This document shows positions 29,761 to 39,218 of a stretch of DNA of 64,000 nucleotides, piece by piece. Every line of letters starts with the position of its first letter. Position 1 is the first letter of the stretch. The stretch is from the NCBI RefSeq assembly GCF_003024525.3, contig NZ_CP035934.2, forward strand, positions 744,001 to 808,000, written 5' to 3'. This DNA is from Acinetobacter cumulans. Its GTDB lineage: Bacteria; Pseudomonadota; Gammaproteobacteria; Pseudomonadales; Moraxellaceae. The notes beneath the pieces are model-generated. The model was not told where the DNA came from, did no database searches, and saw only the letters and a list, made by a program, of their open reading frames with translations. Made by a program: the position numbers and the translations under genes.

Positions 29761-30678
29761 TTAAGGTGCCACAGATGTCTTGCCTGAATCTGTTTTGATT
29801 TTTCCCTGTAAGCCACCTGTATGGAGCGCAAGAACCCGTTGCTCAGGGCTAATTTCGCCTTGCAAAATCATGTGCTCTATACCCAGCATCATTTTCGCTG
29901 TATAGACCTGTTCTAAAGGAATGTCGTGCATGGCTTCAAAGTCTTGCATAAATTGCAAGAGTTCAGGCGTAGTTTTGGCATAACCACCACAGCAGTAGGT
30001 GTCGATAATCTTCCAATTTCGTTTATGGGTAAGTTGGGCGACATCATCATTTAAAAACAGGCCTTTTAAGGCTGAAAAGCCCAAAATCTGCTGCTGTGGA
30101 AGGCTGGCTTCAATGAGCCCTGTCATCGTGCCACCTGTACCCACAGCACAGCAGATCAGGTCAAACTGTTGATCTCTTGGTTTTAATATCTCTGTGCAGC
30201 CCCGAATGGCCAAATCATTTGTGCCTCCTTCGGGGATGATATAACAGTCTGGAAATTGTTGTTGTAGCTGTGCCAAATAGTTTGGGTTTTGTTTACGTCG
30301 ATAGTCTTCACGACTGACAAAATGTAATTGCATACCAAACTGTGTAGCACTCGCTAAGGTAGGATTAAGCGCTTTGGTTTTAAGCTCTTCCCCCCGAATG
30401 ATGCCAATACTTTGGAAGCCAAATTGCTGGGCAGCATAGCTCGTGGCTGCAATATGGTTGGAATAGGCGCCACCAAAGGTCAAAATTTTGCGATAGCCTT
30501 GCTGCTGTGCTTCTAGAAAATTGTATTTGAGTTTAAAAAACTTATTGCCTGAGATTTGTGGATGTACCAAATCTAATCGTCTTAAGCTGACTTGTACGCC
30601 ATGCAAATTCAGCACTTGATCTTGGATGGTATGGGCAATGGCATCAAACATAGCAAAGGTGGACTGAACAAAAATCAT
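29761..30678 (-). CDS. PLP-dependent D-cysteine desulfhydrase / ACC deaminase-like enzyme
   Basis: A fold-type II PLP protein of about 300 residues. SGNKFFKLKYNF holds the lysine that binds PLP, FGGAYSNHIAATSYAAQQFGF is the phosphate-adjacent SNH motif, and AVGTGGTMTGLI binds the phosphate. Family members release ammonia from D-cysteine or aminocyclopropane carboxylate; E. coli-type homologues are D-cysteine desulfhydrases. Start uncertain: ATG at 30678 or 30651; neither has a good ribosome binding site. It lies downstream of the emrA-type gene but in its own unit. Confidence 0.83.
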   Translation of the reverse strand: MIFVQSTFAMFDAIAHTIQDQVLNLHGVQVSLRRLDLVHPQISGNKFFKLKYNFLEAQQQGYRKILTFGGAYSNHIAATSYAAQQFGFQSIGIIRGEELKTKALNPTLASATQFGMQLHFVSREDYRRKQNPNYLAQLQQQFPDCYIIPEGGTNDLAIRGCTEILKPRDQQFDLICCAVGTGGTMTGLIEASLPQQQILGFSALKGLFLNDDVAQLTHKRNWKIIDTYCCGGYAKTTPELLQFMQDFEAMHDIPLEQVYTAKMMLGIEHMILQGEISPEQRVLALHTGGLQGKIKTDSGKTSVAP

Positions 30679-30734
30679 GACTATTGTAATAGATTCTGTG
30701 TAGTCCGACGATTGCTAACATCGGTACGCACCTC

Positions 30735-31856
30735 TTAATGAGTGCCTTCAGATGCGGTGTCGACAGAGGTGACAACCGACATACCTGGGCGTAAACGGGC
30801 GAAGTCTGTTTGATTGGGATCAATTTCAATACGCACCGCAATCCGTTTGACCACCTTGGTAAAATTGCCCGTGGTATTGTCAGGTTTTAGTACGCTAAAT
30901 TCAGAACCTGTTGCCGGTGAAATGCGTGAGACTTTGCCTGTGAATTGTTGATGATTCAGTGCATCGACGCTAAACCAAGCCTTTTGACCAATTTTCATGT
31001 GCGCAATTTGTGTTTCTTTAAAGTTAGCCGTAACCCAGCGCTGCTCAGGAATGAGATACATCAACTGTGTGCCTGCAGCAACATATTGGCCAACACGTGG
31101 GCTGACTTCACCGAGCTGACCATCCATTGGGGCAGAAATGATGCTGTAGTCTTTGGTGGTCACGGCTTGATCAAACTGCGCTTGAGCACTGCTCACTTGG
31201 GCTTTTAAACCTGTTTGCGCAACTTGTGCCGTTTTTAGGGCTTCTTCTGCAACCAATACATTGGCTTCAGCTTGATGCAGTAGCGCCAGGTTATTTTTGA
31301 CATCGGCATTGGCTTTGTCTTGTTCTGTTTTAGAGGTGGCACCTGAGTCACCTAATTGTTGATAGCGTTTTAATTGGTTGAGTGACAGCATATAGCTGGC
31401 TTCAGCCTGATCTGCTTTGGCTTGTGCGGCGATAATATCCGCCTTACGTTGTTGAATGGCTTGGCTTTGATTGGCCAAACTATTTTCGGCCTGATCAATG
31501 CCTGATTGTGCTTGAGTGACTTTTTGATTATAGGTTGTGGCATCAATATGCATTAAAGGTTGGCCCTTTTTGACCACTTCAAAGTCAGTGACTAATACAT
31601 CTTTCACATAACCATTAATCTGTGAAGAGAGCACTGTGGTTTTACCTTTGACATAGCTATTTTCAGTCGATTCGATACTGCTATGAAAAGGTCCAAGCTT
31701 CCATGCCCATAAAATTAAGCTAATCCCGACTAACAATACAAAAAACATCAGCACCAACACACGTTTATCGGTTGGTATTAATTTACTACTGGGTGTAGCC
31801 ACAGGTGCAGGTGTGGTCGTTGGAGTAGGTGTAGTCGGCTTTTCTTGTTCTGACAT
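30735..31856 (-). CDS. EmrA-type periplasmic adaptor of a multidrug pump
   Basis: A 373-residue HlyD-family membrane fusion protein. A Pro/Thr-rich cytoplasmic tail and one membrane helix (VLVLMFFVLLVGISLILWAW, about residues 29-48) are followed by a biotinyl-lipoyl half (TTVLSSQINGYVKDVLV), a long coiled coil rich in Ala/Gln (about 100-210), the second lipoyl half (SIISAPMDGQLGEVSPRVGQYV) and a beta-barrel. With the adjacent DHA2-type transporter and an outer membrane channel it forms a tripartite efflux pump. It is the last gene of a tetR-emrB-emrA operon. Confidence 0.88.
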   Translation of the reverse strand: MSEQEKPTTPTPTTTPAPVATPSSKLIPTDKRVLVLMFFVLLVGISLILWAWKLGPFHSSIESTENSYVKGKTTVLSSQINGYVKDVLVTDFEVVKKGQPLMHIDATTYNQKVTQAQSGIDQAENSLANQSQAIQQRKADIIAAQAKADQAEASYMLSLNQLKRYQQLGDSGATSKTEQDKANADVKNNLALLHQAEANVLVAEEALKTAQVAQTGLKAQVSSAQAQFDQAVTTKDYSIISAPMDGQLGEVSPRVGQYVAAGTQLMYLIPEQRWVTANFKETQIAHMKIGQKAWFSVDALNHQQFTGKVSRISPATGSEFSVLKPDNTTGNFTKVVKRIAVRIEIDPNQTDFARLRPGMSVVTSVDTASEGTH

Positions 31857-31928
31857 GAAAATTCTCTATATGCGCTAAATTTCAATCTGTATCGTGATGT
31901 TTTAATGAGGGTACGTATTTGCTCTGTC

Positions 31929-33587
31929 TTAGCTGGTATTGTTTTGCACATGTTTAAGGGCACGATAATTACGGTAACGGTTGATGCCAATCGCGTATAG
32001 CCCCCAAAAAAACAGCATCACTGCAAAAATTTGATTGAGAAAAATGACATCATTATAAGCACGTACTTGGGCTTCCTTGGTGACCGCTTGATTAAGCGTA
32101 CGTAAGGCTTGATTTTGCTGTAATTGCGGGTCAAGGGTGTAAATATGTGCACTACGATTATAAGTTTCTAGCCGTTGTTCAACTTGTGGGCTGGTGAGGG
32201 GTAAATCATTCATAATTTCCGCTTGATAATGCTGTGTACGCATTTGCTGATAGCTAGAATAAAATGACGATCCAACCAAGCCACCAAAAGTTTGACTGGC
32301 AGAAAACAAAACAATAAAGGTCACCATGTGGCTAGGGCCTTTTTGCAAAGCACTAATAATGCCTGTGAGCAATAAGGGACCAATAAACATGCCGCTGGCA
32401 AAACCGACCAAAAACTGACTACGGTAAAAATTTTCTGGACGGACATCTACGGTTAAATGATGGTCTAAAGCACTGGCAATTAGAATGAGCAATACAGCAG
32501 CCAATAAATGGAGCACCATTTTTTCACGAGAAAAGGTAAGGGCGCTAAATAAGGTACCCAATACAATGCCCGCCATAATGACGGCATAAAAAGTCACAAA
32601 TTGGTCTGGGCCCATGCCCATCGTTTTTAAGAAATTAACAGCAGCATAGCTTTGTTCTGACATTAAAAAACGAATGGCAAATGCGCCAATAATAAAACGC
32701 ACTGTAGCCGAGGTACTCAGCCAGCGCGTAATAATCAGAGGGTTAACGCGATAATGTTCATAGCACAAGCCGACACAGATCAGCACCAAGGCAGCGATGA
32801 GTAAATAGGCCAGCCATTCGGTATTTTGCCACCACAAAATAGGCCCTTGGGTTAGCACGACACATAAGCATGCAAAGCCAGTTGCCAAAAGCACAAAGGT
32901 AAAGATGTCTTGAAATTCAAAGACGGCAATACGTAGGCTACGTGGGAGTTTGAGCGAAACGACCATGGCCAAACAGCACAGTGCTAAGCCCAACTCGAAG
33001 GTATATAACAGCGCCCAATCATTTACATCGACCAAATAAGGCGACATGATCCATGCCAAAGGGATGCCCAATTGCTGAAAGCCAAGCGCTAAATACAGAC
33101 CACGACCAAAATTGACTCGCGAAAAGGCCTGCATAATGTAATACATGCCTAATGAGCTAAGCGGGGCTGCCACCAAACCACTGACAATGCGTACAAATAC
33201 TGCCATTTCAAAGGTATGAACAAACAAGTGTAAAATTAAAACTGCAATAAAGGCCACCAGACCAATTTCCGAAAATAGCCTTAGTCCGTATTGTTGGCGG
33301 GCTTTAAATAAAATCAGGTTTGAGCTGACATTGGCCATGACATAGGCTGCGGGAATCCATGCCACTTCAGAAGGTGTTAGGCCATATTCACCTTGGATTA
33401 GAGGTAAATTCGCGGTAATAAAACCATTACTTAAGCTGCCCGAAAGAGCAACAAAAAGCCCAATGCAGAAGTATAAATAGCGCTTATAAGTGGGGTGCGC
33501 AATGGCTGCGGGAGACCCAGGTAAAGTGGGTTTCTCTTCGGCAGTCCAATCGGGAGCAGGTTCTAAAAGACGTGGTGGCTGGCTCAT
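31929..33587 (-). CDS. EmrB-type MFS drug transporter (DHA2 family)
   Basis: A 552-residue protein with about 14 membrane helices. GSLSNGFITANLPLIQGEYGLTPSEVAWIPAAYVMANVSSNL carries the early-helix motif of drug:proton antiporters of the DHA2 type, though the usual motif D1 is altered. It exports hydrophobic drugs or dyes across the inner membrane, handing them to the adaptor encoded downstream. It lies 11 bp from the TetR-type gene upstream, so the three genes form one unit. Substrates cannot be predicted. Confidence 0.85.
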   Translation of the reverse strand: MSQPPRLLEPAPDWTAEEKPTLPGSPAAIAHPTYKRYLYFCIGLFVALSGSLSNGFITANLPLIQGEYGLTPSEVAWIPAAYVMANVSSNLILFKARQQYGLRLFSEIGLVAFIAVLILHLFVHTFEMAVFVRIVSGLVAAPLSSLGMYYIMQAFSRVNFGRGLYLALGFQQLGIPLAWIMSPYLVDVNDWALLYTFELGLALCCLAMVVSLKLPRSLRIAVFEFQDIFTFVLLATGFACLCVVLTQGPILWWQNTEWLAYLLIAALVLICVGLCYEHYRVNPLIITRWLSTSATVRFIIGAFAIRFLMSEQSYAAVNFLKTMGMGPDQFVTFYAVIMAGIVLGTLFSALTFSREKMVLHLLAAVLLILIASALDHHLTVDVRPENFYRSQFLVGFASGMFIGPLLLTGIISALQKGPSHMVTFIVLFSASQTFGGLVGSSFYSSYQQMRTQHYQAEIMNDLPLTSPQVEQRLETYNRSAHIYTLDPQLQQNQALRTLNQAVTKEAQVRAYNDVIFLNQIFAVMLFFWGLYAIGINRYRNYRALKHVQNNTS

Positions 33588-33598
33588 AGTGAAGTGAC

Positions 33599-34147
33599 CT
33601 AAGCACGTATACCATTGAGTAATAATTCAACTGCACGGGTGGCTAATTGTTCTTGTTCGGCATGGGTGTAGCCTTGTAGTGCAGAGCGAAGAATCGACGT
33701 TACCATGGCATAATCTTGGGGACTAAAGTCAGCACGACAAAGTCCATGTTGAATTGCTGTATCAATCAGCGGTTGTAAAATACTGTCACGACGTTGGTAA
33801 ATTTGTACCATTGCTGGGTCATGGCGGTCGATGACACGCCAGTATTCCATTAGCGCGGTAAGATAAGGAATATTATGAATATGGTCGTAAATGAGCCGAA
33901 TAAAGCCATCATGATATTGCGCATGCTGACGCGCTCGATACTCTAAACGATTGAGGGCTTGCTCCATCAATGCCAAGACCAACTCACGACGATCTGCAAA
34001 ATTACGATAAAACGTTGCCCGTCCTACTTGAGCATCATCAATGATCAGTTGTAATGGAGCATTGATGCCATGCATACGAAAAATACGAATGGCTGCTGCC
34101 AAAAGCTCTTCACGGTTTTGGGTGGCGCGTTCTTGGCGTAAAGACAT
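33599..34147 (-). CDS. TetR-family repressor of the adjacent efflux operon
   Basis: A 182-residue protein with an N-terminal helix-turn-helix (ELLAAAIRIFRMHGINAPLQLIIDDAQVGRATFYRNFADRREL). The rest is the ligand-binding dimerisation domain. It is the first gene of the operon with the DHA2 transporter and adaptor, and a perfect palindrome lies 40 bp before its start (34187-34206). The likely model is autorepression and relief by a pump substrate. Confidence 0.87.
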   Translation of the reverse strand: MSLRQERATQNREELLAAAIRIFRMHGINAPLQLIIDDAQVGRATFYRNFADRRELVLALMEQALNRLEYRARQHAQYHDGFIRLIYDHIHNIPYLTALMEYWRVIDRHDPAMVQIYQRRDSILQPLIDTAIQHGLCRADFSPQDYAMVTSILRSALQGYTHAEQEQLATRAVELLLNGIRA

Positions 34148-34539
34148 AATAAGTTCTAAAGTAAATGTATATTTATAGCGCTATTTAACGGACAAAAATG
34201 TCCGTTGTAAATATTCTAAATTGTTGCAAATTGTAAGAGTAAATCATGTGGCCACAGCGAAAGATCGGCTGTGTACTGCGTATAACCAGATGAAAATTTT
34301 TAAGGAACGTGTTGTTTAGCGAGTAATTTTTTATAAAACATAAATAAAATTATATATTTAAGGTAAATTATTTTATTGTATTCATTCAGCATGGGATTGG
34401 ATTGTCGCGTGTAGTTCTCAGATGCTCTAAGTACATTGATCTCCTCAAAACAGCCTAAATATATACGATAAAAAGGGGATGCATCTTTGAATAATAATGC
34501 TATGCTGAAAATAACAACAATAATGATAGAGGGGATAAC
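34148..34539. other. Control region between tetR and a small lipoprotein gene, 392 bp
   Basis: No gene is seen. It contains the TetR operator candidate at 34187-34206 and a second short palindrome ATAGCGCTAT near 34175-34184; the rest is AT-rich and unassigned. Confidence 0.45.
34187..34206. promoter_or_regulatory. Candidate operator of the TetR-emrB-emrA operon
   Basis: AACGGACAAAAATGTCCGTT: perfect 8-bp arms around AAAA, 39 bp upstream of the tetR start. TetR-family operators are commonly palindromes of this size lying over the promoter. Confidence 0.6.
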
Positions 34540-34767
34540 ATGACAAAATTATCCGTGGCGATGTGCCAGAAATTCAGCACAGTCATACTGGTCGGCATAG
34601 TGATGAACCTCACTGCCTGCGAGTCCAAAGAGGATTTGAGTAAACCTCAAACTGAAGCGCGAACCATGATTATTGGCGGAGTTCCTGTCAATGAACGTGA
34701 TTATAGAAGTCCAAAAGATGAACTCGCGTTAAATGAAGCAAGTGCACAAGATGATGATCGTTATTAA
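34540..34767 (+). CDS. Small putative lipoprotein (75 aa)
   Basis: The N-terminus has a hydrophobic helix and the lipobox LTAC (cysteine at residue 27); the mature part is short, acidic and rich in Glu, Asp and Arg (ESKEDLSKPQTEA). AGAGGGG precedes the ATG by about 7 bases. It would be attached to the inner or outer membrane; the residue after Cys is Glu, so no classic Asp+2 retention signal. Function unknown; a terminator follows. Confidence 0.7.
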   Translation: MTKLSVAMCQKFSTVILVGIVMNLTACESKEDLSKPQTEARTMIIGGVPVNERDYRSPKDELALNEASAQDDDRY

Positions 34768-34804
34768 ATAGATGTTCAAACACGACAAAGCAGAATAAGC
34801 AATT

Positions 34805-34839
34805 AAAAAAAGCCATACATCAACGTAGGGCTTTTTTTT
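34805..34839 (+). terminator. Terminator after the small lipoprotein gene
   Basis: AAAAAAAGCCATAC pairs imperfectly with GTAGGGCTTTTTTTT, followed by a long T run. Confidence 0.7.
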
Positions 34840-35011
34840 ATATGTGCCGTTTAATCCATCTACTGAAGGCTTAAAACTGATGAATGATTCGCTGTTTTTT
34901 TCATCTTCTAGTGATTTATACGGTCAATTTGCGTATGTAGCGAAATAAATAGTGAGAAATTCAGTGATGATCCCGCTAAAATTAGGACGAATTTTTTAGA
35001 CGAGAAGTGCT

Positions 35012-35635
35012 GTGGAATCATTGTGGATTTTAGGTTCAATTGCTGCTGCTTTATTATTAGGAGCAATGAGCCCAGGGCCAACTTCGATCTATGTGGCTAA
35101 AAACTCAATTGCGATTTCACGTCAGCATGGCTTATTTACAGCACTTGGCACAGGACTAGGCGCTGCTATTTTTGCTTTATTGGCCGTGCTTGGTTTACAA
35201 GCCTTTTTATTGGCAGTGCCGTCTGCATATTTGGCCTTAAAAATTTGTGGTGGTTTATATTTGCTTTGGATGGCATTTAAAATTATTAAACATGCCAAAG
35301 AACCGATTGATGCAGGGCAAGATGTTACGGCACAAATGTCTTTGCGCAGAGCTTTTACCACGGGCTTAATTACCCAGCTGTCAAACCCTAAAATTGCTAT
35401 TGTTTTGGCCAGTATTTTTACAGCACTTTTACCCAAAGAAATCCCAACCTATTTTTATTTTGTGTTGCCTCTGCTGTGCTTTTTTATTGATGCAGGTTGG
35501 TGCTCTTTGGTGGCAGTTGCGCTTTCTGCAGAAAAGCCACGCCGTATCTATCTGAAATTTAAAGCAGGCTTTGACCGCGCAGCTGGTGCGGTGATGACTG
35601 TACTTGGTTTAAAGCTAATTTTTGGTATGAAATAA
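35012..35635 (+). CDS. LysE-family amino acid exporter
   Basis: A 207-residue, six-helix protein with AMSPGPTSIYVAKNSIAISR near the start and TGLITQLSNPKIAIVLAS in the middle, both typical of RhtB/LysE exporters. It exports amino acids or derivatives. The start is probably the GTG at 35012 (GAGAAG lies upstream); no ATG is suitably placed. It stands alone. Confidence 0.84.
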   Translation: MESLWILGSIAAALLLGAMSPGPTSIYVAKNSIAISRQHGLFTALGTGLGAAIFALLAVLGLQAFLLAVPSAYLALKICGGLYLLWMAFKIIKHAKEPIDAGQDVTAQMSLRRAFTTGLITQLSNPKIAIVLASIFTALLPKEIPTYFYFVLPLLCFFIDAGWCSLVAVALSAEKPRRIYLKFKAGFDRAAGAVMTVLGLKLIFGMK

Positions 35636-35773
35636 GGCTATTTTTACTCTAAAAAATTGTCTGACAATTTATGCTGTGTGACCTCAAAACACATTTGTCA
35701 GGCCTTATTGGCTATGAACAAGTCTATATTTAGCCCGTAATTTGGAAGCATCTTATTCTCCCTAGAGCGATAT

Positions 35774-36868
35774 ATGCTTTCATTATTAAAAAGTAAACCG
35801 CAACAAAATACGCTCCGTCAGTTATTCAATTATCAGCTTGGGCAAGGCCTCACACCAATTTTAGGTGCTGTCCGTCCTGCACAGCAAGCAAGCCTCCCGC
35901 GTGACTTTAATTTTGATGCACATTTATTTCATGCTCAGTTTGGCAGTAGTCATTATGGCGTGATGATTCCTGACTTGCCTGAACCATATCGTTATCTTTC
36001 CTTTGCCTCGATTATTGCTGAGCCAGGTGCGCAGATCACGCAAGCCTCAGCCAAATTGTCGGCCTATTCGCCTACAGACACAGCGACGTTGGTACATAGC
36101 ACAGCGCTTTCGACTCAAGCTGAAGCATTTCGAATGTATTCAGTTTCACAAGATTTAAAATTTCAGCAATCTCCATTTCGAGTTGATTTTGCTAAGGATG
36201 CATCACTTTATGAAGAGGCGGGCATTTACCGTTTGGTGTCGGCCTTAGATGATTTAAAAGTGGATTTAAGCTTAACGCCTACAACAGCGTTGACATGGTT
36301 TGCACATAGTCGTTGGTATCAACATTTTAGTTTGCTTATGCGCTATGACGGCACGATTAGCCAACAGCGACATAGCGTGGAAGTCAGTGGTTTATGCACC
36401 TTAGAACATTTTAAATCGGCATCGGTTTCGATGTTGCCCAAGGCTTTAGGCTTACAGGATATAAGTTTGCCTTTAACGTCGTTTTCTTATCAGGTGATTA
36501 ACTTAAATGCCGAAGAACAGTTAGTCTTGGCCTTTGTCGGATTTGCTGGTCAGCCTGCGTATACTTCGGTGAATTACCGTCATATCGACGGAACTTCTAT
36601 TCAATATGATCATGCGTATTTTGAAGTAATTGCATCTAAAACAGAGCCTATGATTACACCCGATGGCCATGCGATGGAAGTACCTCAGTCTTTCTGCTGG
36701 ACGGCACATCATGAAGGTGTAAAAGTGTTGGATATTGTGGCGGTTATGGATACGCCTATGTGTTATGGCTTGGCGGCGGGGTATGTGAGTTCTTATCAGT
36801 GGACGGGAGAGTTCCAACAGTTAAAAGCGCAGGGGCGTGGCTATGTTGAGTTTATTGATCGGCGTTAA
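35774..36868 (+). CDS. Unrecognised 364-residue protein
   Basis: No catalytic motif or signal peptide is recognised. It is a soluble, mixed alpha/beta protein with many aromatic residues and repeated strand-like stretches (QQRHSVEVSGLCTLEH, LAFVGFAGQPAYTSVNYRH). This may be a lipocalin-like two-barrel fold of the type seen in CrtC/AttH-like proteins, but that is a guess. The C-terminal half has GVKVLDIVAVMDTPMCYGLAAGYVSSYQW. Similar proteins occur in Acinetobacter as DUF6670-type hypothetical proteins, as far as I recall. Single gene. Confidence 0.6.
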   Translation: MLSLLKSKPQQNTLRQLFNYQLGQGLTPILGAVRPAQQASLPRDFNFDAHLFHAQFGSSHYGVMIPDLPEPYRYLSFASIIAEPGAQITQASAKLSAYSPTDTATLVHSTALSTQAEAFRMYSVSQDLKFQQSPFRVDFAKDASLYEEAGIYRLVSALDDLKVDLSLTPTTALTWFAHSRWYQHFSLLMRYDGTISQQRHSVEVSGLCTLEHFKSASVSMLPKALGLQDISLPLTSFSYQVINLNAEEQLVLAFVGFAGQPAYTSVNYRHIDGTSIQYDHAYFEVIASKTEPMITPDGHAMEVPQSFCWTAHHEGVKVLDIVAVMDTPMCYGLAAGYVSSYQWTGEFQQLKAQGRGYVEFIDRR

Positions 36869-37048
36869 GATTGCCACTTATGACTCATCTGTATATATAA
36901 AATATTGCAAATCTGTATATTGATTTTTGGGCATTAAACTGAAATTTATTTTTTAATAAAGTTTTATAAATTAATATCTTACATATATTTCCAATTTGTT
37001 GCTATTGCCTTTATGATGGTGTGTATCTGTATAGCTTTGGATGATGGT

Positions 37049-37162
37049 ATGAGCTTTTGGAGAAAGAAAAATAACGCAAGTTTTGTGTTTTTTATTCTGG
37101 TGACGTATTCACTGCTTGGCTTTGGTCTAGGTTATATTATTTGGGATGTAATTCTGAACTAA
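37049..37162 (+). CDS. Possible small membrane protein (37 aa)
   Basis: MSFWRKKNNASFVFFILV... is a positive N-terminus followed by one membrane helix and a short tail. GGATG lies upstream and a terminator follows at 37180. The short length makes it uncertain. Confidence 0.4.
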   Translation: MSFWRKKNNASFVFFILVTYSLLGFGLGYIIWDVILN

Positions 37163-37179
37163 GTATGTTGTGTTGTTTT

Positions 37180-37205
37180 AAAGCCTCTAGTGATAGGGGC
37201 TTTTT
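37180..37205 (+). terminator. Terminator after the 37-aa ORF
   Basis: AAAGCCTCTA, a 4-base loop, then TAGGGGCTTTTT. Confidence 0.65.
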
Positions 37206-37447
37206 ATTGCTTCATACAACCGCATTTTTAAAAAACAAGAAGCGCAAATACAAACAAAAATTTAAATGACATATCCAATTTTATGGCTGTTTTGCTCAAT
37301 GAAATAAATCAACACTCAGAAAAACAACAACATTTTAGGTAATGAACAGTACAGCTTAAGTCATCTGCAGAAATACAGAAATACTGTTATTTTTACGTAA
37401 TATTGCTATGATCTATTCGCGTTTTATAAAAAAATCAGAGGGATATA

Positions 37448-38122
37448 ATGTCATATAAGTTTTTAGCAAGCATAGTTTTCATGGGTTTAACATTAAGTGC
37501 ATGTTCGACCACTGAAACATCAAGAACGCTTCAAGCACCACAAGTAACTGCAGCTACGGCAACGGTAAAATATACAGGTGTTAAAACACCAGTATCTATT
37601 GGTAAATTTGATAACCGTTCGAGCTATATGCGTGGTATCTTTTCAGACAATGTTGACCGTTTAGGTGGTCAAGCAAAAACGATTTTAGAAACGCATCTTC
37701 AGCAAACAGGTTATTTCTCTGTTTTAAACCGCGATAACTTATCTGAACTTCAGCAAGAATCAGGTTTTAGCAAATCAGCGCAATCAATTAAGGGGGCGCG
37801 ATTTGTATTAACTGGTGACGTGTCTGAGTTTGGTCGTAAAGAAGTTGGTGATCACCAACTCTTTGGTGTGCTCGGTCGAGGGAAAACTCAAATTGCTTAT
37901 GCAAAAGTTAACTTAAATGTCGTTGATGTAAAAACGGCTGAAATTGTGCACTCTGTACAAGGTGCAGGTGAGTATGCATTAAGTGAGAGAGAAGTCCTTG
38001 GCTTTGGTTCTACTGCATCTTATGACTCAACTTTAAATGGTAAAGTTTTAGATTTAGCCGTACGTGAAGCAGTGAATAATCTTGTGCTTGATTTACAGAC
38101 TGGCAAGTGGTCTAACAAGTAA
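37448..38122 (+). CDS. CsgG-family lipoprotein
   Basis: A 224-residue protein with signal peptide and lipobox LSAC (cysteine at residue 19). The mature region has the CsgG-like core VKTPVSIGKFDNRSSY, RLGGQAKTILETHLQQTGYFSVLNRDNLSELQQE and VNLNVVDVKTAEIVHSVQGAGEY. In curli systems CsgG forms the outer membrane secretion pore, but related lipoproteins occur without curli. Here no curli genes follow; instead DUF4810 and DUF799 lipoproteins do, so a different envelope complex is more likely. Confidence 0.86.
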   Translation: MSYKFLASIVFMGLTLSACSTTETSRTLQAPQVTAATATVKYTGVKTPVSIGKFDNRSSYMRGIFSDNVDRLGGQAKTILETHLQQTGYFSVLNRDNLSELQQESGFSKSAQSIKGARFVLTGDVSEFGRKEVGDHQLFGVLGRGKTQIAYAKVNLNVVDVKTAEIVHSVQGAGEYALSEREVLGFGSTASYDSTLNGKVLDLAVREAVNNLVLDLQTGKWSNK

Positions 38123-38134
38123 TAGGATGTTTCC

Positions 38135-38512
38135 GTGCGACATATTTTTTTATTGATGAGCGGTCTTATTTCGCTAAGTTTAGTTGGGTGCGCAACAGCG
38201 CCAAAGTCATTGTACAGCTGGGGTGAATTTCCGCAGCAAACTTATTTATCTTTAAGTTTGCCTGAGAAAGCGATGCCACAAGATCAAGTATTAAAACTTG
38301 AAAAAGACGTTGAAAAAGCTAAGGCGAAAAATTTAGCTGTTCCACCTGGACTATATGCACATTTGGGACTGCAATACCTAAATATGAATGATGCGCCGCG
38401 TGCGATTCAATATTTTGAGCTTGAGCGTCAGATTTATCCTGAGTCGACTGTGTTAATGGATCGTTTATTGAAAAAAATGACGGGTCAAACTTCAGCAGGA
38501 GCAAAAAAATGA
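38135..38512 (+). CDS. DUF4810 lipoprotein
   Basis: A 125-residue lipoprotein with a GTG start at 38135 (AGGATG upstream) and lipobox LVGC (cysteine at residue 19). The SLYSWGEFPQQTYLSL segment and a short TPR-like stretch (GLYAHLGLQYLNMNDAPRAI) fit DUF4810. It lies 12 bp after the CsgG-like gene and overlaps the next gene by 4 bp, so the three are one operon. Function unknown. Confidence 0.83.
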   Translation: MRHIFLLMSGLISLSLVGCATAPKSLYSWGEFPQQTYLSLSLPEKAMPQDQVLKLEKDVEKAKAKNLAVPPGLYAHLGLQYLNMNDAPRAIQYFELERQIYPESTVLMDRLLKKMTGQTSAGAKK

Positions 38513-39189
38513 AGAATTTAAAAACTTTATTTACAGTTACTGCTGTTGTTGGCTTATTAACAGGTTGTGCAACTGCACCTAAAAATACACGTGATTTAAG
38601 TACTTATACTGCGAATATGCCAAAATCTATTTTGGTGATGCCGCCTGTGAATGAGTCACCTGATACGCGTGCAAGCAATAGTTATTGGTCGACTGTGACC
38701 GTACCTGTTGCAGAAGCGGGCTATTATGTTTATCCAATTAGTGTTGTTGACACCATGTTTAAAGAAAACGGTGTGTATAACGGCGCGGATGCAGCAACGA
38801 TTAGTCCTCAAAAACTTCAAGAAATTTTTGGTGCCGATGCTGCGCTTTATGTGAAAGTGAAAGAATACGGTTCTAAGTATCAAGTTATTCAAACTGTTGC
38901 AACGGTTGCTGTTGAAGCGAAGTTGGTTGACCTTAAAACGGGTGAGCTACTTTGGGAAGGAACGGAAAAGCAAGTAATGTCTAACAGCAATAATAATGCT
39001 GGTTTAGTGGGTATGCTTGTGGGTGCTTTGGTTGATCAAATTTCGAATCATTTAAGCGATAAAGCTTATGTGTTGTCGGGTACGGTGAGTCATTTACTTT
39101 ATTCACCTCGTTTAAGTGAGCAGAAGGGCTTGTTGTATGGGCCTCGTTCGCCGAACTTTGCACAGAATGGATTAAGTCCTCAGAAATAA
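38509..39189 (+). CDS. DUF799 / GNA1162-type lipoprotein
   Basis: A 226-residue lipoprotein (lipobox LTGC, cysteine at residue 20). The mature protein has PKSILVMPPVNESPDT, YYVYPISVVDTMFKENG and a CsgG/TolB-N-like core (ALYVKVKEYGSKYQVIQTV, EAKLVDLKTGELLWEG), as in the Neisseria GNA1162 family. The DUF4810-DUF799 pair plus CsgG-like protein is a recurrent set in proteobacteria and is thought to form an outer-membrane complex, but its cargo is not known. Confidence 0.85.
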   Translation: MKNLKTLFTVTAVVGLLTGCATAPKNTRDLSTYTANMPKSILVMPPVNESPDTRASNSYWSTVTVPVAEAGYYVYPISVVDTMFKENGVYNGADAATISPQKLQEIFGADAALYVKVKEYGSKYQVIQTVATVAVEAKLVDLKTGELLWEGTEKQVMSNSNNNAGLVGMLVGALVDQISNHLSDKAYVLSGTVSHLLYSPRLSEQKGLLYGPRSPNFAQNGLSPQK

Positions 39190-39191
39190 TT

Positions 39192-39218
39192 AAAAGCCCC
39201 TCTAGTTAGGGGCTTTTT
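39192..39218 (+). terminator. Terminator of the lipoprotein operon
   Basis: AAAAGCCCC, loop, GGGGCTTTTT, starting 3 bp after the stop codon. Confidence 0.85.
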
